Shown here: positions 30,955-40,026 of the stretch, piece by piece
Layout of the letters: each line of letters begins with the position of its first letter
How positions within the stretch are numbered: the stretch's first letter is position 1
Source of the DNA: Bacteriovoracaceae bacterium
GTDB lineage: Bacteria; Bdellovibrionota; Bacteriovoracia; Bacteriovoracales; Bacteriovoracaceae
Direction: 5' to 3'
Length of the DNA: 40,132 nucleotides
Assembly: GCA_947448495.1 (NCBI GenBank)
Contig: CANFNX010000005.1
Location: forward strand, 1 to 40,132
Notes under the pieces: generated by a model
Told to the model about the DNA's origin: nothing
The model's input: the letters and a program-made list of their open reading frames with translations, nothing else
Database searches by the model: none
Made by a program: the position numbers and the translations under genes

Positions 30955-33081
30955 TTACTTCGCTTTTTTTGCAATCGGAGCTACAGCGCGGATAGAAAGC
31001 TTAATCTTTCCAAATCGATCCACTTCTAGAACTTTTACATCTACAGTTTGTCCTTCAGTCAGATACTCATTCACATCATTCACGCGTTCATCAGCAATTT
31101 CAGAAACGTGCACAAGACCAGCAAGTCCTGGAACGATATCTACAAAAGCGCCATACTCTTTAATCGTTACGACAAGACCTTTATAAACAGCTCCAATTTT
31201 CGGACCATTAAGTTGCATTTCAGCAAGAGCGATCACTTCATCGATTTTAGCCACGTCAACACCAAGAACTTTCACTGTTCCATCTTCTGCAACATCCATC
31301 GTAACTTTGAAGTTTTCTTGAAGGGCCTTAATGTTTTTCCCACCAGGTCCAATCAATGCGCCAATTTTATCTGGAGCGATTTTGAATGACTTAATTTGTG
31401 GAACACCAGCTTTAAAGCTTGGACGATGAGTTGAAATGGTTTTGGCCATTTCCCCAAGAATATGAAGTCGTGCTTCTTTGGCCTGAGCAAGAGCTTTCTG
31501 GAAAATCTCTTCAGAGATTCCAGCAATCTTCATATCCATTTGAATCGCTGTAATACCATCAGCTGTTCCAGCTAGTTTAAAATCCATATCACCTAGGTGA
31601 TCTTCATCGCCTAGAATATCTGTAAGAATCTTGTACTTATCGCCTTCCTTAATAAGACCCATAGCGATCCCTGCAACAGGACCAACCATAGGAACACCGG
31701 CATCCATAAGGGCCATTGACCCCGAACAAACTGAACCCATAGAAGAAGAACCGTTAGATTCTAAAACTTCACAGGCAACACGCACTGTATAAGGGAAGTC
31801 CGTTTGCGAAGGCATAGCTTTTTTAAGGGCACGTTCAGCAAGGTTACCGTGACCAATTTCACGGCGACCAACACCTCTATAACCTTTAGCTTCACCTACC
31901 GAAAATGGTGGCATTGAGTAATGTAGATAAAACTTGTCATAGCCAACACCATGAACAGAGTCATACATCTGCTCGCCTTCTTTACCACCGATCGTGACTG
32001 CAGCAAGGACTTGCGTCTCACCACGAGTAAAAAGAGATGATCCGTGAACAGAAGCAAGAACACTTGTCTCAGTTTCGATTGGGCGCACTTTCGTCACTGG
32101 ACGGCCAGCGATACGCTTTTCTTCATTAAGGATATCAGCGCGCATAAGCTTATAAAGAACTTCATCAGTCACTTTAGCCGCTTCTTTACCAAAATCCGTG
32201 TCCTCAGTTAGACCAAACTTAGCTGGACTAGCTTTGAGGGCTTCTTTGATTTTCTTTTTAAAGTCACCAGTTGCAGCAGAACGCTGTTGTTTTTCATTGA
32301 TAGAAAGAACTTTACGAGCATCAGCTGAAAAATCTTTCATGGCCTCATTCATAAGAGCAGCGTTTGGAGTTGCTGGAGTGAACTCACGCTTTTTCTTGCC
32401 TACTTCTTTAGTCATTTGATCAAGAAGAGCACAGAATTGCTTAATGTTTGTGTGACCAAAAACGATCGCTTCAAGCATGTCTTTTTCTGAAACAGTATTC
32501 GCTTCACCTTCCACCATCAAAATAGCATCTTTAGAACCAGCAACTAAAAGCTCAAGCTCTGAATGATGAAACTCTTCTCTTGTTGGGTTAAGAACTAATT
32601 TACCATCAATTTTCCCAACTTTTGCATATCCCATAGGGCCGTTGAAAGGCACATCAGAAATCGCCAAACAAGCAGCCGCTCCAAGACCCGCTAGAACTTC
32701 AGGATCACCGTGGGGAGTGATCGATATCACTTGGGCCATGATGACAGTTTCATTCATGAAGCCTTCAGGGAAAAGCGGACGAAGTGGACGGTCAATCAAG
32801 CGCATAATAAGAATTTCAGCATTTGAAGGACGGCCTTCGCGTTTTAAAAATCCACCAAGAAATTTCCCAGCAGCGTAAAATTTTTCTTTGTAATCAACAA
32901 GCAATGGGAAGAAATCTTGGCCATCATTCACGTCACGTGCACAACCAAGAGTCACGAGCACCTGAGTGCCTTCGCAAGAGACAAGAACTGCAGCATCGGC
33001 TTGTTTTGCTAAGCGACCAGTCTCTACAATGACTTCCTTGCCACCGTAATTGAGTTTAAATTCTTTTTTGTTATTCAACAT
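30955..33081 (-). CDS. pnp: Polyribonucleotide nucleotidyltransferase (PNPase)
   Basis: PNPase degrades RNA 3' to 5' with phosphate and can add nucleotides. The ATG at 33081 (MLNNKKEFKLNYGG) is chosen because AGGAGC stands 5 bases before it; this gives 708 residues, the usual length. The order of domains is RNase PH-like 1, helical linker, RNase PH-like 2 (with GEAKGYRGVGRREIGHG and SNGSSSMGSVCSGS), KH (IGALIGPGGKNIKALQ) and S1 (KGLVVTIKEYGAFVDI...). It follows rpsO on the minus strand, the order also known from E. coli, with an intrinsic terminator in between. Confidence 0.96.
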   Translation of the reverse strand: MLNNKKEFKLNYGGKEVIVETGRLAKQADAAVLVSCEGTQVLVTLGCARDVNDGQDFFPLLVDYKEKFYAAGKFLGGFLKREGRPSNAEILIMRLIDRPLRPLFPEGFMNETVIMAQVISITPHGDPEVLAGLGAAACLAISDVPFNGPMGYAKVGKIDGKLVLNPTREEFHHSELELLVAGSKDAILMVEGEANTVSEKDMLEAIVFGHTNIKQFCALLDQMTKEVGKKKREFTPATPNAALMNEAMKDFSADARKVLSINEKQQRSAATGDFKKKIKEALKASPAKFGLTEDTDFGKEAAKVTDEVLYKLMRADILNEEKRIAGRPVTKVRPIETETSVLASVHGSSLFTRGETQVLAAVTIGGKEGEQMYDSVHGVGYDKFYLHYSMPPFSVGEAKGYRGVGRREIGHGNLAERALKKAMPSQTDFPYTVRVACEVLESNGSSSMGSVCSGSMALMDAGVPMVGPVAGIAMGLIKEGDKYKILTDILGDEDHLGDMDFKLAGTADGITAIQMDMKIAGISEEIFQKALAQAKEARLHILGEMAKTISTHRPSFKAGVPQIKSFKIAPDKIGALIGPGGKNIKALQENFKVTMDVAEDGTVKVLGVDVAKIDEVIALAEMQLNGPKIGAVYKGLVVTIKEYGAFVDIVPGLAGLVHVSEIADERVNDVNEYLTEGQTVDVKVLEVDRFGKIKLSIRAVAPIAKKAK

Positions 33082-33250
33082 AGTTGCTCCTATAGAGGTC
33101 AAACACAACGATACCATTCGTTATGAAATATTTAATTGTTGTTTTGGAAGTGAGAGTTGCCGGGAGTTTGAGAGATAAAGAAGAAGTTGAATGTTAAGAC
33201 TCGACACCTTTTTTATCTCTGAAAACGCTCCTGTAACAAAACCATCAACC

Positions 33251-33282
33251 CAAAAAATAAAAAGGGGCCAATAAAGGCCCCT
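33251..33282 (-). terminator. Intrinsic terminator after rpsO
   Basis: On the minus strand AGGGGCC-TTTATT-GGCCCCT is followed by a T-rich run (TTTTATTTTTT). It stands 8 bp beyond the rpsO stop, so pnp is likely transcribed partly by read-through and partly from its own promoter. Confidence 0.9.
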
Positions 33283-33290
33283 GTTTAAAA

Positions 33291-33557
33291 TTACTTACGA
33301 ATACCAAGTTCGTTGATGAGCTTAGCGTAACGAGCCTCATCCTTAACACTGAGGTACTTAAGGAGTGACTTACGCTGACCAATCATCTTCATAAGACCTC
33401 TCATACCAGAGTGATCTTTCTTGTTTTTTTCAAAGTGCGGTGTAAGCGCTTTGATTTTCTCTGTGAGCATGGCCACTTGAACTTCTACAGAACCAGTGTT
33501 GGTAGCTTTCGCACCGAATTTTTTTACGATTTCCGCTGTTGCTTCTTTAGTCAGCAT
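33291..33557 (-). CDS. rpsO: Ribosomal protein S15
   Basis: S15 binds 16S rRNA in the platform of the small subunit and is needed early in assembly. The 88 residues (start at ATG 33557 with AAAGGAG before it; an in-frame TTG six codons upstream is not needed) match the family: TGSVEVQVAMLTEKI, HFEKNKKDHSGMRGL, MIGQRKSLLKYLSVKDEARYAKLINELGIRK. In E. coli S15 represses its own mRNA; a leader hairpin is visible here too, but its structure is not the E. coli one. Confidence 0.97.
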   Translation of the reverse strand: MLTKEATAEIVKKFGAKATNTGSVEVQVAMLTEKIKALTPHFEKNKKDHSGMRGLMKMIGQRKSLLKYLSVKDEARYAKLINELGIRK

Positions 33558-33575
33558 GTTGTCTCCTTTGCCCAA

Positions 33576-33596
33576 GTTTCAAACTTTCTTTGAAAC
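33576..33596 (-). promoter_or_regulatory. Leader hairpin before rpsO
   Basis: A perfect 8-bp inverted repeat (GTTTCAAA and TTTGAAAC around a GAAAG loop on the minus strand) lies 6 bp before the Shine-Dalgarno site AAAGGAG. Such a place would suit an S15 autoregulatory element or another translation control. Confidence 0.4.
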
Positions 33597-33664
33597 CTAG
33601 TACAAGGTCTAGGTGAGCGTTATTGCCACCATTTTCCTCGTTAAATTATTAAGTTAGAGAAGTT

Positions 33665-34693
33665 TTAGCGAAGAAATTCAGACATGTAAATCTTTAATTG
33701 CTCGATCAGTCGCTCTTCTACCTGGCGGATTCTCTCTCGGGAAACACCATACTGGTCAGCAATACTTTGAAGACTCTCAGGGACCTCGCTAAGCAGTCGT
33801 TTTTTAAAGATTTCTTGGTCTCTTGGCTTTAGGCCTTTAACAAATTCACCCAAGTGTTCTTGCAGAATTTCTAAATTTTGAAGATCGGATAATTGGTCTT
33901 CAGGAGTCTCACTACCGTCACCAATCATGTCGCCCAGCGTTTGACGCCCACCGTCTTCATCGAGTGGTTTATCGAAACTAACTTCTTGTCCATGGGAGCC
34001 AAGCCTAAGATCCATCTCCATCACTGATTTCTCTGAAACCCCAAGATTCTCAGAAAGAAGTTTCACATCTGGAGCAATTCCGAGACTCATCAACCGTTGT
34101 TTTTCACGCATTAAATTATAGAACAACTTTTTTTGTTCCTGGGTCGTTCCGATTTTTACCAAACGAAAGTTATCTAAAATAAATTTGAGAATGTAGGAGC
34201 GAATCCACCAACTTGCATAATAAGAGAGCTTGGCGCCTTTTGTGGGATCATATTTTGAAACGGCCTTCATGAGCCCAATATTTCCTTCCTGAATGAGATC
34301 CATGACATTCTTGTAGGCATTTTTATATTCAAGAGCGATTTTTACTACTAAACGAAGATTGGCCAAAACAAGCTTTTTTGCTGTGTCGATATCCCCTGTC
34401 CTGATTAACTCAGCGGTCAGCTCTCTCTCTTCATCTGGAGTCAAGAGCTTGTGCTTTGAAATCTCTTTCAGGTACAGAGTCAGTGGATCTTGAACCTTGA
34501 GATCAGTTGACTGCCTAATAACCGGAAGGGTTTGATTGATCATCTGCTCAGGAAAAGCTGCTCCACCAAGATCTTCCATCAGTTCATCTTCATCATCGCT
34601 AGAAATGTGAATGACATCAGATCTTGCGACCTTACTAGCTGGCTTTTTCTCTGAAATGATTTCTGGTTCGAGCTGAGTTTTTTTCTTTGGCAT
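33665..34693 (-). CDS. rpoH: RpoH-like (sigma-32) RNA polymerase sigma factor
   Basis: The 342-residue protein has the sigma-70 regions 1.2 (PLTLYLKEISKHKLLTPDEE), 2 (NLRLVVKIALEYKN, GNIGLMKAVSKYDP, GAKLSYYASWWIRSYI), 3 and 4 (LKPRDQEIFKKRLL and an HTH SLQSIADQYGVSRERIRQVEERLIEQLK). Region 2 reads more like RpoH than RpoD, and the size fits RpoH with about 60 extra N-terminal residues that are acidic (SDDEDELMEDLGG). It should direct RNA polymerase to heat-shock-type promoters. It is followed by rpsO after 107 bp. A TTGATA element at 34723-34728 with CATATT 16 bp later could be its own promoter. Confidence 0.85.
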   Translation of the reverse strand: MPKKKTQLEPEIISEKKPASKVARSDVIHISSDDEDELMEDLGGAAFPEQMINQTLPVIRQSTDLKVQDPLTLYLKEISKHKLLTPDEERELTAELIRTGDIDTAKKLVLANLRLVVKIALEYKNAYKNVMDLIQEGNIGLMKAVSKYDPTKGAKLSYYASWWIRSYILKFILDNFRLVKIGTTQEQKKLFYNLMREKQRLMSLGIAPDVKLLSENLGVSEKSVMEMDLRLGSHGQEVSFDKPLDEDGGRQTLGDMIGDGSETPEDQLSDLQNLEILQEHLGEFVKGLKPRDQEIFKKRLLSEVPESLQSIADQYGVSRERIRQVEERLIEQLKIYMSEFLR

Positions 34694-34700
34694 ATTTTTT

Positions 34701-34728
34701 AATATGAGACCAATTTTAAATTTATCAA
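34701..34728 (-). promoter_or_regulatory. Possible sigma-70 promoter of the sigma-factor gene
   Basis: TTGATA (34723-34728) and CATATT (34701-34706) on the minus strand are spaced by 16 bp; the match to TTGACA/TATAAT is 5 and 4 of 6. The site is within 35 bp of the start codon at 34693. Confidence 0.3.
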
Positions 34729-34762
34729 GCTGGAGGTTAAGTTTCTTGGGCTAAAATGTCTA

Positions 34763-36403
34763 TCAATTTAATTTCAGACGACCAGATTTAACATCTGCTC
34801 GATAACGTAAATAACCAAGAGCGAAAACACCATAGGAGAACTGAACGGGAACTTTCAACATTTTTTCTTCATAGCTCTGAAAAAGGCTACCATTATAAAC
34901 CATTAATTGGCCGATTAACTCTTGAGCGATGTGACGAGAAAACTCATTATTCCAAACTCTCTGAGAAAAATAACGCTCTTTTTCTGCTAACTGAACATTA
35001 ATAACTTTTGCAACCTCTTGTCTAAATTTCTGCTTTCCGTCTTCATCAATATCCTTTGATAAAGATTCCCATTTTTGCCTAATGTGTCTCAAATAATTCT
35101 TAGAGAACTTCAGATCAAAAGATAATTTTAATTTATCCTCATCGGTAAGGACTCGATCCATCTCCCCCAGCGTGACGGAAAAATCTAACATAAATCCGTT
35201 CATCTTCAATCGGATTTGATCCCGAATAGGTTCAGGTTTTATTTTTAATGACTCTTCAAATAACATCTCATCAGAAAACATACTGAGAGTCTCGTTGGCC
35301 CACTTGCTCCATCTCTCATCAATCCCACTTCTGGCAACAGCTGGAATATCTCTATAAGACTCGACTCCCCAAATGGGATCCGGAACACCCGTCATTAAAG
35401 AGATGAAAAAATTTGTTTCAAAAATGGGATCTTCTAGTTCCATTTTCTTTATCCAATCTTTGACGTTGGGAATAGTATTGATGCTGGAGTAATCCAAAAC
35501 TTTGAAATGATGACAATAGAGTTTTGCCATATCTGTGAACAGCCCAGTCGAGCCTATAGACAGTGGTATTGATTCTTTGAACTCAGTCATTGAAGTTTTT
35601 CTACAAATCAGTTCCTTACAGGCAACTTGGACGGTATCGAGGCTACTCTTTTGCACGATGACTCTTTTAGTTTCATCATATTCATCTTGAACGCCGGTAA
35701 GGTTCTTTATAATAAAGGCCATGATAAATTTATTCTTTAGGTAGGGGCTTAAGAGACGATAATCTTCAACATCTCCCCCCCATGAACAGAATGCCTTGAA
35801 GTTCTGTATGGCCTGATCAAACTCATGAGATCGACTTTTCTGAGATTCCGTTTTTTCTTTGAAGACTGATGTGGCGAAGGGAGATGAATCCACAGATGGA
35901 ATCATAGCAAACTGGGGATTTTTATAGTAATAATCTAATGATTGAAAAATTTTTTTTAAAGAAAAAACTGTTACATTCTTTGAGCAAAAATTTGAAACCA
36001 TATTCGTAGATAAATTTTTAAATTCATCTTCGGTAAGATCTAACTTTTTGGCATAGGCGCCAATCGCTTTAATACTTGTATCTAGACCAATATACTGAAC
36101 AGTTGCCACTACAGTCCGCTTCGCCTGCTTTTCCATCCAAGGCGTAGGATAAAGGGGCTTGGCATAAAGTCCACAGCCCTCTGAAAGATACTGACCACTA
36201 TCAAAAGTACTTTTATATAAGCGAAGCTTCTTATTTTCAGATATTTTGGTTTTATCATAAATGTCATTGAAAATTCTGAATAATGGGTCTTTCTGGTATT
36301 CTTCCACGGCCGACCCCAATAGGATCCCTTCCACCGGTACCAAGGCATTGGCAGTGGAGAGAAAGGTCAGCAACATAAACCCGACTAAAACAATCTTTTT
36401 CAT
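34763..36403 (-). CDS. Large secreted protein of unknown function
   Basis: The signal peptide is MKKIVLVGFMLLTFLSTANA and the mature part has 526 residues, mostly helical, with about eight cysteines (e.g. EGCGLY, NFCSKN, AFCSWGG, VACKELICRK, LYCHHF). A basic, helix-rich C-terminal third (FDLKFSKNYLRHIRQKWESL... and VINVQLAEKERYFSQRV) follows. No family is recognised. It is divergent from the secreted TPR gene, with 42 bp between, and that gap holds a palindrome with sigma-28-like boxes in both directions. Confidence 0.65.
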   Translation of the reverse strand: MKKIVLVGFMLLTFLSTANALVPVEGILLGSAVEEYQKDPLFRIFNDIYDKTKISENKKLRLYKSTFDSGQYLSEGCGLYAKPLYPTPWMEKQAKRTVVATVQYIGLDTSIKAIGAYAKKLDLTEDEFKNLSTNMVSNFCSKNVTVFSLKKIFQSLDYYYKNPQFAMIPSVDSSPFATSVFKEKTESQKSRSHEFDQAIQNFKAFCSWGGDVEDYRLLSPYLKNKFIMAFIIKNLTGVQDEYDETKRVIVQKSSLDTVQVACKELICRKTSMTEFKESIPLSIGSTGLFTDMAKLYCHHFKVLDYSSINTIPNVKDWIKKMELEDPIFETNFFISLMTGVPDPIWGVESYRDIPAVARSGIDERWSKWANETLSMFSDEMLFEESLKIKPEPIRDQIRLKMNGFMLDFSVTLGEMDRVLTDEDKLKLSFDLKFSKNYLRHIRQKWESLSKDIDEDGKQKFRQEVAKVINVQLAEKERYFSQRVWNNEFSRHIAQELIGQLMVYNGSLFQSYEEKMLKVPVQFSYGVFALGYLRYRADVKSGRLKLN

Positions 36404-36411
36404 AGTCTTTT

Positions 36412-36443
36412 TAAACTTATCGGAAAATCTTTCGATAGGTTTA
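36412..36443. promoter_or_regulatory. Palindromic divergent sigma-28-like promoter
   Basis: A 32-bp imperfect palindrome lies between two divergent secreted-protein genes. Minus strand: TAAACCTA (36436-36443), 11 bp, TCCGATAA (36417-36424). Plus strand: TAAACTTA (36412-36419), 11 bp, TTCGATAG (36431-36438). Each pair has FliA spacing, and each -35 overlaps the other's -10. The -10 boxes end 13 and 7 bp before the two start codons. Confidence 0.4.
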
Positions 36444-36445
36444 CT

Positions 36446-37846
36446 ATGAATATTATTTGGATCCTCATTAACTTCATCACAATTGGCCTGATGCCTATAT
36501 CGGCCTTTGGTGAGACAGATAGGATTCTATCTCGCAGAGGAGAATTTGTTGCTCCTCAAACGGGGAGCTCCTTTGCAGAACTTAATAAAGTGCTTTTTAC
36601 AGATACCCAAAACCAGAACGAGGACCTTAAAAGAGTTAAGATTCACCTCCTGAATGGCGAAGTCGACATGGCCAATGTCTACTTAAAAAAAATGGCCTAC
36701 TCCAAGACGAAATTGAGGCCTGTAGTCTTAAGGTATCTTGGAATGCTCAATTTTATTGAAGGAAAATTTGCCCGATCACTTGAGTATTTGTCGAAAAGAG
36801 AGCTGGCAGAAACTGGTCATTATAAAAAAATTTGCACGCTCAAAATCCTTAATATCATAGTGCTCGATCTAAAAGGGCAGCTCCAGGAAGAATGGGATCG
36901 TTGCAAATTACTCAATTACAATGAGTTTCAAAACATGAATTTTGTGTGGCTTGAGACACTGGTTGAAATGAAATTAAAACCCAAAATAGGATCGACTGCA
37001 AAACCATTTAAGGGTTTAAAACTCGCTTCTTTAAACAATGAACAGTTAAAAATTTTCTTAAAACTTGCACTTTACCTAAACCAGGAAAAATTATTATTAG
37101 ATGAATTAAAAGAAATGGATCTGGATCAGTTACAAGACCCTGAGGTAAGAGAAATAGTAGGTCATATTTATTTCAGGAATAAGTCGCTCGTTAAATCTTA
37201 TAAATTCATTGAAGATCTCGATAGTCCAAATGCTGAGAACATCAAGGGCAACCTGTACGTCTTACGAAAGAAATATGAAATAGCTTATGCCCAATTCAAA
37301 CTAGCGCTCGAGAAGAAGGCCAACTCTCAAAATTCCATGGAAAGACTTCTCCCCTTAGCTTGGCTCCTTGGAGATTGGTCAGAGGGTGAAAAAATCGCCG
37401 CCAGAGTGATCGCTTCTCCGCAAACTCAAATAAATAAACTAACCCTTGCTTCTGCATTTCAAACTCAAAAAGGCGACTACAAAAAGGCCAAAACGACCCT
37501 TAACTCGATTAATCAGATATCCAAGATGGGAAAGGAAATCGAGGTCACTCAACTTTATAGTTTTGTGGGACTGATGGAAAATGACCAAGATGTTGTCAAA
37601 AAACAATCATCATTGAGCTGCCAACAATTTGACCTCGTCAACTGTTGGCTCTCCTTTCAATTGGAACAATGGGACAGCTTTCCACTGACCATCAGACGAG
37701 AAGAATTAATTCCCTCTAGATCCCAATGGAGATCTCTGGCCAGCGAAGTAAAAACGGACCCCTTAAAAGAAACTATTTATGTCAACCAGCTGGACATCGA
37801 AGAACTTGATGACAAACAAATCGATTTAATTCCCAATGGCAAATAA
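36446..37846 (+). CDS. Secreted TPR-repeat protein
   Basis: The signal peptide is MNIIWILINFITIGLMPISAFG. The mature part is a helical-repeat protein: sections such as LRYLGMLNFIEGKFARSLEYL, GNLYVLRKKYEIAYAQFKLAL and LASAFQTQKGDYKKAKTTL fit tetratricopeptide repeats, which bind proteins. It is likely periplasmic, perhaps an assembly factor. No enzymatic motif is seen. Its last 11 bases overlap the start of the alpha/beta hydrolase gene, so they are likely translated together. Confidence 0.7.
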   Translation: MNIIWILINFITIGLMPISAFGETDRILSRRGEFVAPQTGSSFAELNKVLFTDTQNQNEDLKRVKIHLLNGEVDMANVYLKKMAYSKTKLRPVVLRYLGMLNFIEGKFARSLEYLSKRELAETGHYKKICTLKILNIIVLDLKGQLQEEWDRCKLLNYNEFQNMNFVWLETLVEMKLKPKIGSTAKPFKGLKLASLNNEQLKIFLKLALYLNQEKLLLDELKEMDLDQLQDPEVREIVGHIYFRNKSLVKSYKFIEDLDSPNAENIKGNLYVLRKKYEIAYAQFKLALEKKANSQNSMERLLPLAWLLGDWSEGEKIAARVIASPQTQINKLTLASAFQTQKGDYKKAKTTLNSINQISKMGKEIEVTQLYSFVGLMENDQDVVKKQSSLSCQQFDLVNCWLSFQLEQWDSFPLTIRREELIPSRSQWRSLASEVKTDPLKETIYVNQLDIEELDDKQIDLIPNGK

Positions 37847-38540
37847 AATTCTTATTCTTCATGGTCTTAACAATAGTCTTGAAGCGTTCAAATCACTGGC
37901 CCAAGCGCTCGTTGACCAGGGCTTTGAATGTGAAATGATCACTCTTCCTGGGCATGGAGATTCAAGAGTTGAAGCAAAAAATATTAAGCAAGCGATAGAA
38001 ATTCTAGATCAAAGATTACGGCCACATATTCAACGTCCGTATCATGTAATTGCCTTTTCTCAAGGGGCCCTGTATTTTCAGTTGTGGCTTCAAGAGAAAT
38101 TAGGCCCTTTACCAATTAAGCAAATCCTTTTGGCACCGGCCATATCAATAAAAAACCATTTTTTTCTCAAGATGATCTTTGAGACACTGCCGTACTATCT
38201 CTTCATCAAAAGCTCTACGCCAAAAACACTTCGCAGGTACTCATTTCTCTATATATGGGAGTACCGCATTCTCCTTGAGGGACTAGAGCGCTTCCAGCAG
38301 GCAAATCAACGTTTTCCAGTTGAAACCATGATCTTGATAGACCCTAAGGATGAGTTAATAAATGCTCAGGATTTGAAACATAAATGGGCGGAGCAAGTAC
38401 AGCTCATCCCACGGCCTTATCTAAAAGGAAGAAGACCTGGAAAATATCATATCCTTTTTCATCCAGACTTTTATTCAAAAGAAGAGTGGCTAAATTTTAT
38501 CGAGAGGATGAGAAATTTTTTACTCAGTGATTCGGTTTAA
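37836..38540 (+). CDS. Alpha/beta-fold hydrolase
   Basis: The 234-residue product begins with the strand-helix ILILHGLNNSLEAFKSLA and LPGHGDSRVE of alpha/beta hydrolases. The catalytic triad is Ser in AFSQGA (GxSxG-like with Ala first), Asp in LIDPKDELI, and His in GKYHILFHPD. It has no signal peptide, so a cytoplasmic esterase or lipase-like role is inferred. It overlaps the secreted TPR gene at its start and its 3' end overlaps the SpoVR gene by 17 bp on the other strand. Confidence 0.8.
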   Translation: MANKILILHGLNNSLEAFKSLAQALVDQGFECEMITLPGHGDSRVEAKNIKQAIEILDQRLRPHIQRPYHVIAFSQGALYFQLWLQEKLGPLPIKQILLAPAISIKNHFFLKMIFETLPYYLFIKSSTPKTLRRYSFLYIWEYRILLEGLERFQQANQRFPVETMILIDPKDELINAQDLKHKWAEQVQLIPRPYLKGRRPGKYHILFHPDFYSKEEWLNFIERMRNFLLSDSV

Positions 38541-40026
38541 ATTCCTTACCATCAAAATGAAAAATCACTTCTTTATCCTCATATTTAGTTTTTAAATTCA
38601 CCGGTCTTTTCCAAATAGAGAACAGATTTCTTAACGTTTCATTAGCAAATCCAACGTCAAGATCGACTCCATAATGAACATGAGTAAGGAGTAACTCCTT
38701 ACGATTCATATAATTTCCACTCTCCACTTCAATGATTGGCTGTCCAAAGTTAGTGAGTTGCGAAAGAAGTTTTTGCTTGATCGCCAGAAAATCTTTAGAG
38801 TCAATTTCAAACCTGCCAGAGCGAGGATTGTACTTATAGGTGAAAAGCTGCTGACGCTCACAAAAATCAGGAGTCAGGAATTCATCAATGAATGAAATAT
38901 CATTGTGAGACTTTCTGACTTGAAAAATTTTATCTCTTCCCTGGCCGAGTTTTGTGTCCCAATGCAATTTCTCCTTCATGTCAGAGCAATCATTGTACTC
39001 TTTGCCAAACATCCCACGATTCCAGCGATACTCAATGTCTCTCATAAGCTCAATACCAATCTTGTAAGGGTTGATATTCTGCTTGCTCATGTACATAACA
39101 CCGGCGTGCTTGTCGGCAAAGTCGATGATTTCTGAGGCATCAAGAGCCTTCTGAGTCATGATCGTGGAATGCCAGTAGCTCGCCCACCCTTCATTCATTA
39201 TCTTGGTCATACGCTGAGGAAGAAAATAATAGGCCTCTTCACGGAGTATACCAATAATATCAGCTTGCCACTCCTCAATGGGTGCGTACTGAATAAGGTA
39301 GCCTAAAATATCGCGAGTGCTAACATGGGCCTTTTCAGCACTTAGTGTTTCATCTTCTTCTTTTTTATCTTCTTTTTTTGTCGATCTTGCCTTTGTGCGC
39401 ATAAATGATTTAAGAGCGGCCGATCGATCATCGATGAGATAACCATCATCTTCACTTTCAGTTTTCTCTTGGGCAACAAGCTCTTTGCGGCTTCTTTTTA
39501 AAGCACTTGTTTCATACAACTCATGAACATCCAGCAAGTTCTCCAATGAAAGAACTTTATCGATAAATGTTTCAACTGCATCAGCTCCATAACGGTCCAT
39601 ATAACGACGAATTTTAGTACCATGATTGGCCATGACATCCATCATTTGACGATTCGTATTTGAGAACCAAGCATTGTTCTTGAAAAAATCATTGTGCCCA
39701 TAGACGTGGGCCATCACAATTTTTTGATCAACCCAATTATTCACTTGAAGTAAATAAGCATAACAAGGATTCGTATTAATCACCATTTCGTAAATTTTTT
39801 GGAGACCGTAGGCATAGCCTTTGGACAATTGATCGTAGTCCATACCAAATTTCCAGTGCGGATATCGGCTTGGGAATCCGCCTTGGGCGGCTAAAATATT
39901 AATCGTGTCGTAGTCACAGATTTCAAAAATTTGCGGAAAAAAGTCTAGACCATAATCGATGGCGTATTTTTCAATCTGATTTTTAAGGGCCAATAACTCA
40001 CCAGTAATGGGTTTTGTGCGATTCAT
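38524..40026 (-). CDS. SpoVR family protein
   Basis: The 500-residue protein matches the SpoVR/YcgB family from the start: ALKNQIEKYAIDYGLDFFPQIFEICDYD..., GGFPSRYPHWKFGMDYDQLSKGY, AYLLQVNNWVDQKIVMAHVYGHNDFFKNN, MNEGWASYWHSTIMT, INPYKIGIELMRDIEYRWNRG, and the C-terminal LLTHVHYGVDLDV. Its molecular role is not known; in other bacteria it travels with a serine kinase (PrkA) and YeaH. An internal charged insert (KARSTKKEDKKEEDETL, about 208-225) looks disordered. AAAGGG stands before the ATG, which comes directly after the stop of the upstream gene. The frame is intact. Confidence 0.95.
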   Translation of the reverse strand: MNRTKPITGELLALKNQIEKYAIDYGLDFFPQIFEICDYDTINILAAQGGFPSRYPHWKFGMDYDQLSKGYAYGLQKIYEMVINTNPCYAYLLQVNNWVDQKIVMAHVYGHNDFFKNNAWFSNTNRQMMDVMANHGTKIRRYMDRYGADAVETFIDKVLSLENLLDVHELYETSALKRSRKELVAQEKTESEDDGYLIDDRSAALKSFMRTKARSTKKEDKKEEDETLSAEKAHVSTRDILGYLIQYAPIEEWQADIIGILREEAYYFLPQRMTKIMNEGWASYWHSTIMTQKALDASEIIDFADKHAGVMYMSKQNINPYKIGIELMRDIEYRWNRGMFGKEYNDCSDMKEKLHWDTKLGQGRDKIFQVRKSHNDISFIDEFLTPDFCERQQLFTYKYNPRSGRFEIDSKDFLAIKQKLLSQLTNFGQPIIEVESGNYMNRKELLLTHVHYGVDLDVGFANETLRNLFSIWKRPVNLKTKYEDKEVIFHFDGKEFKPNH

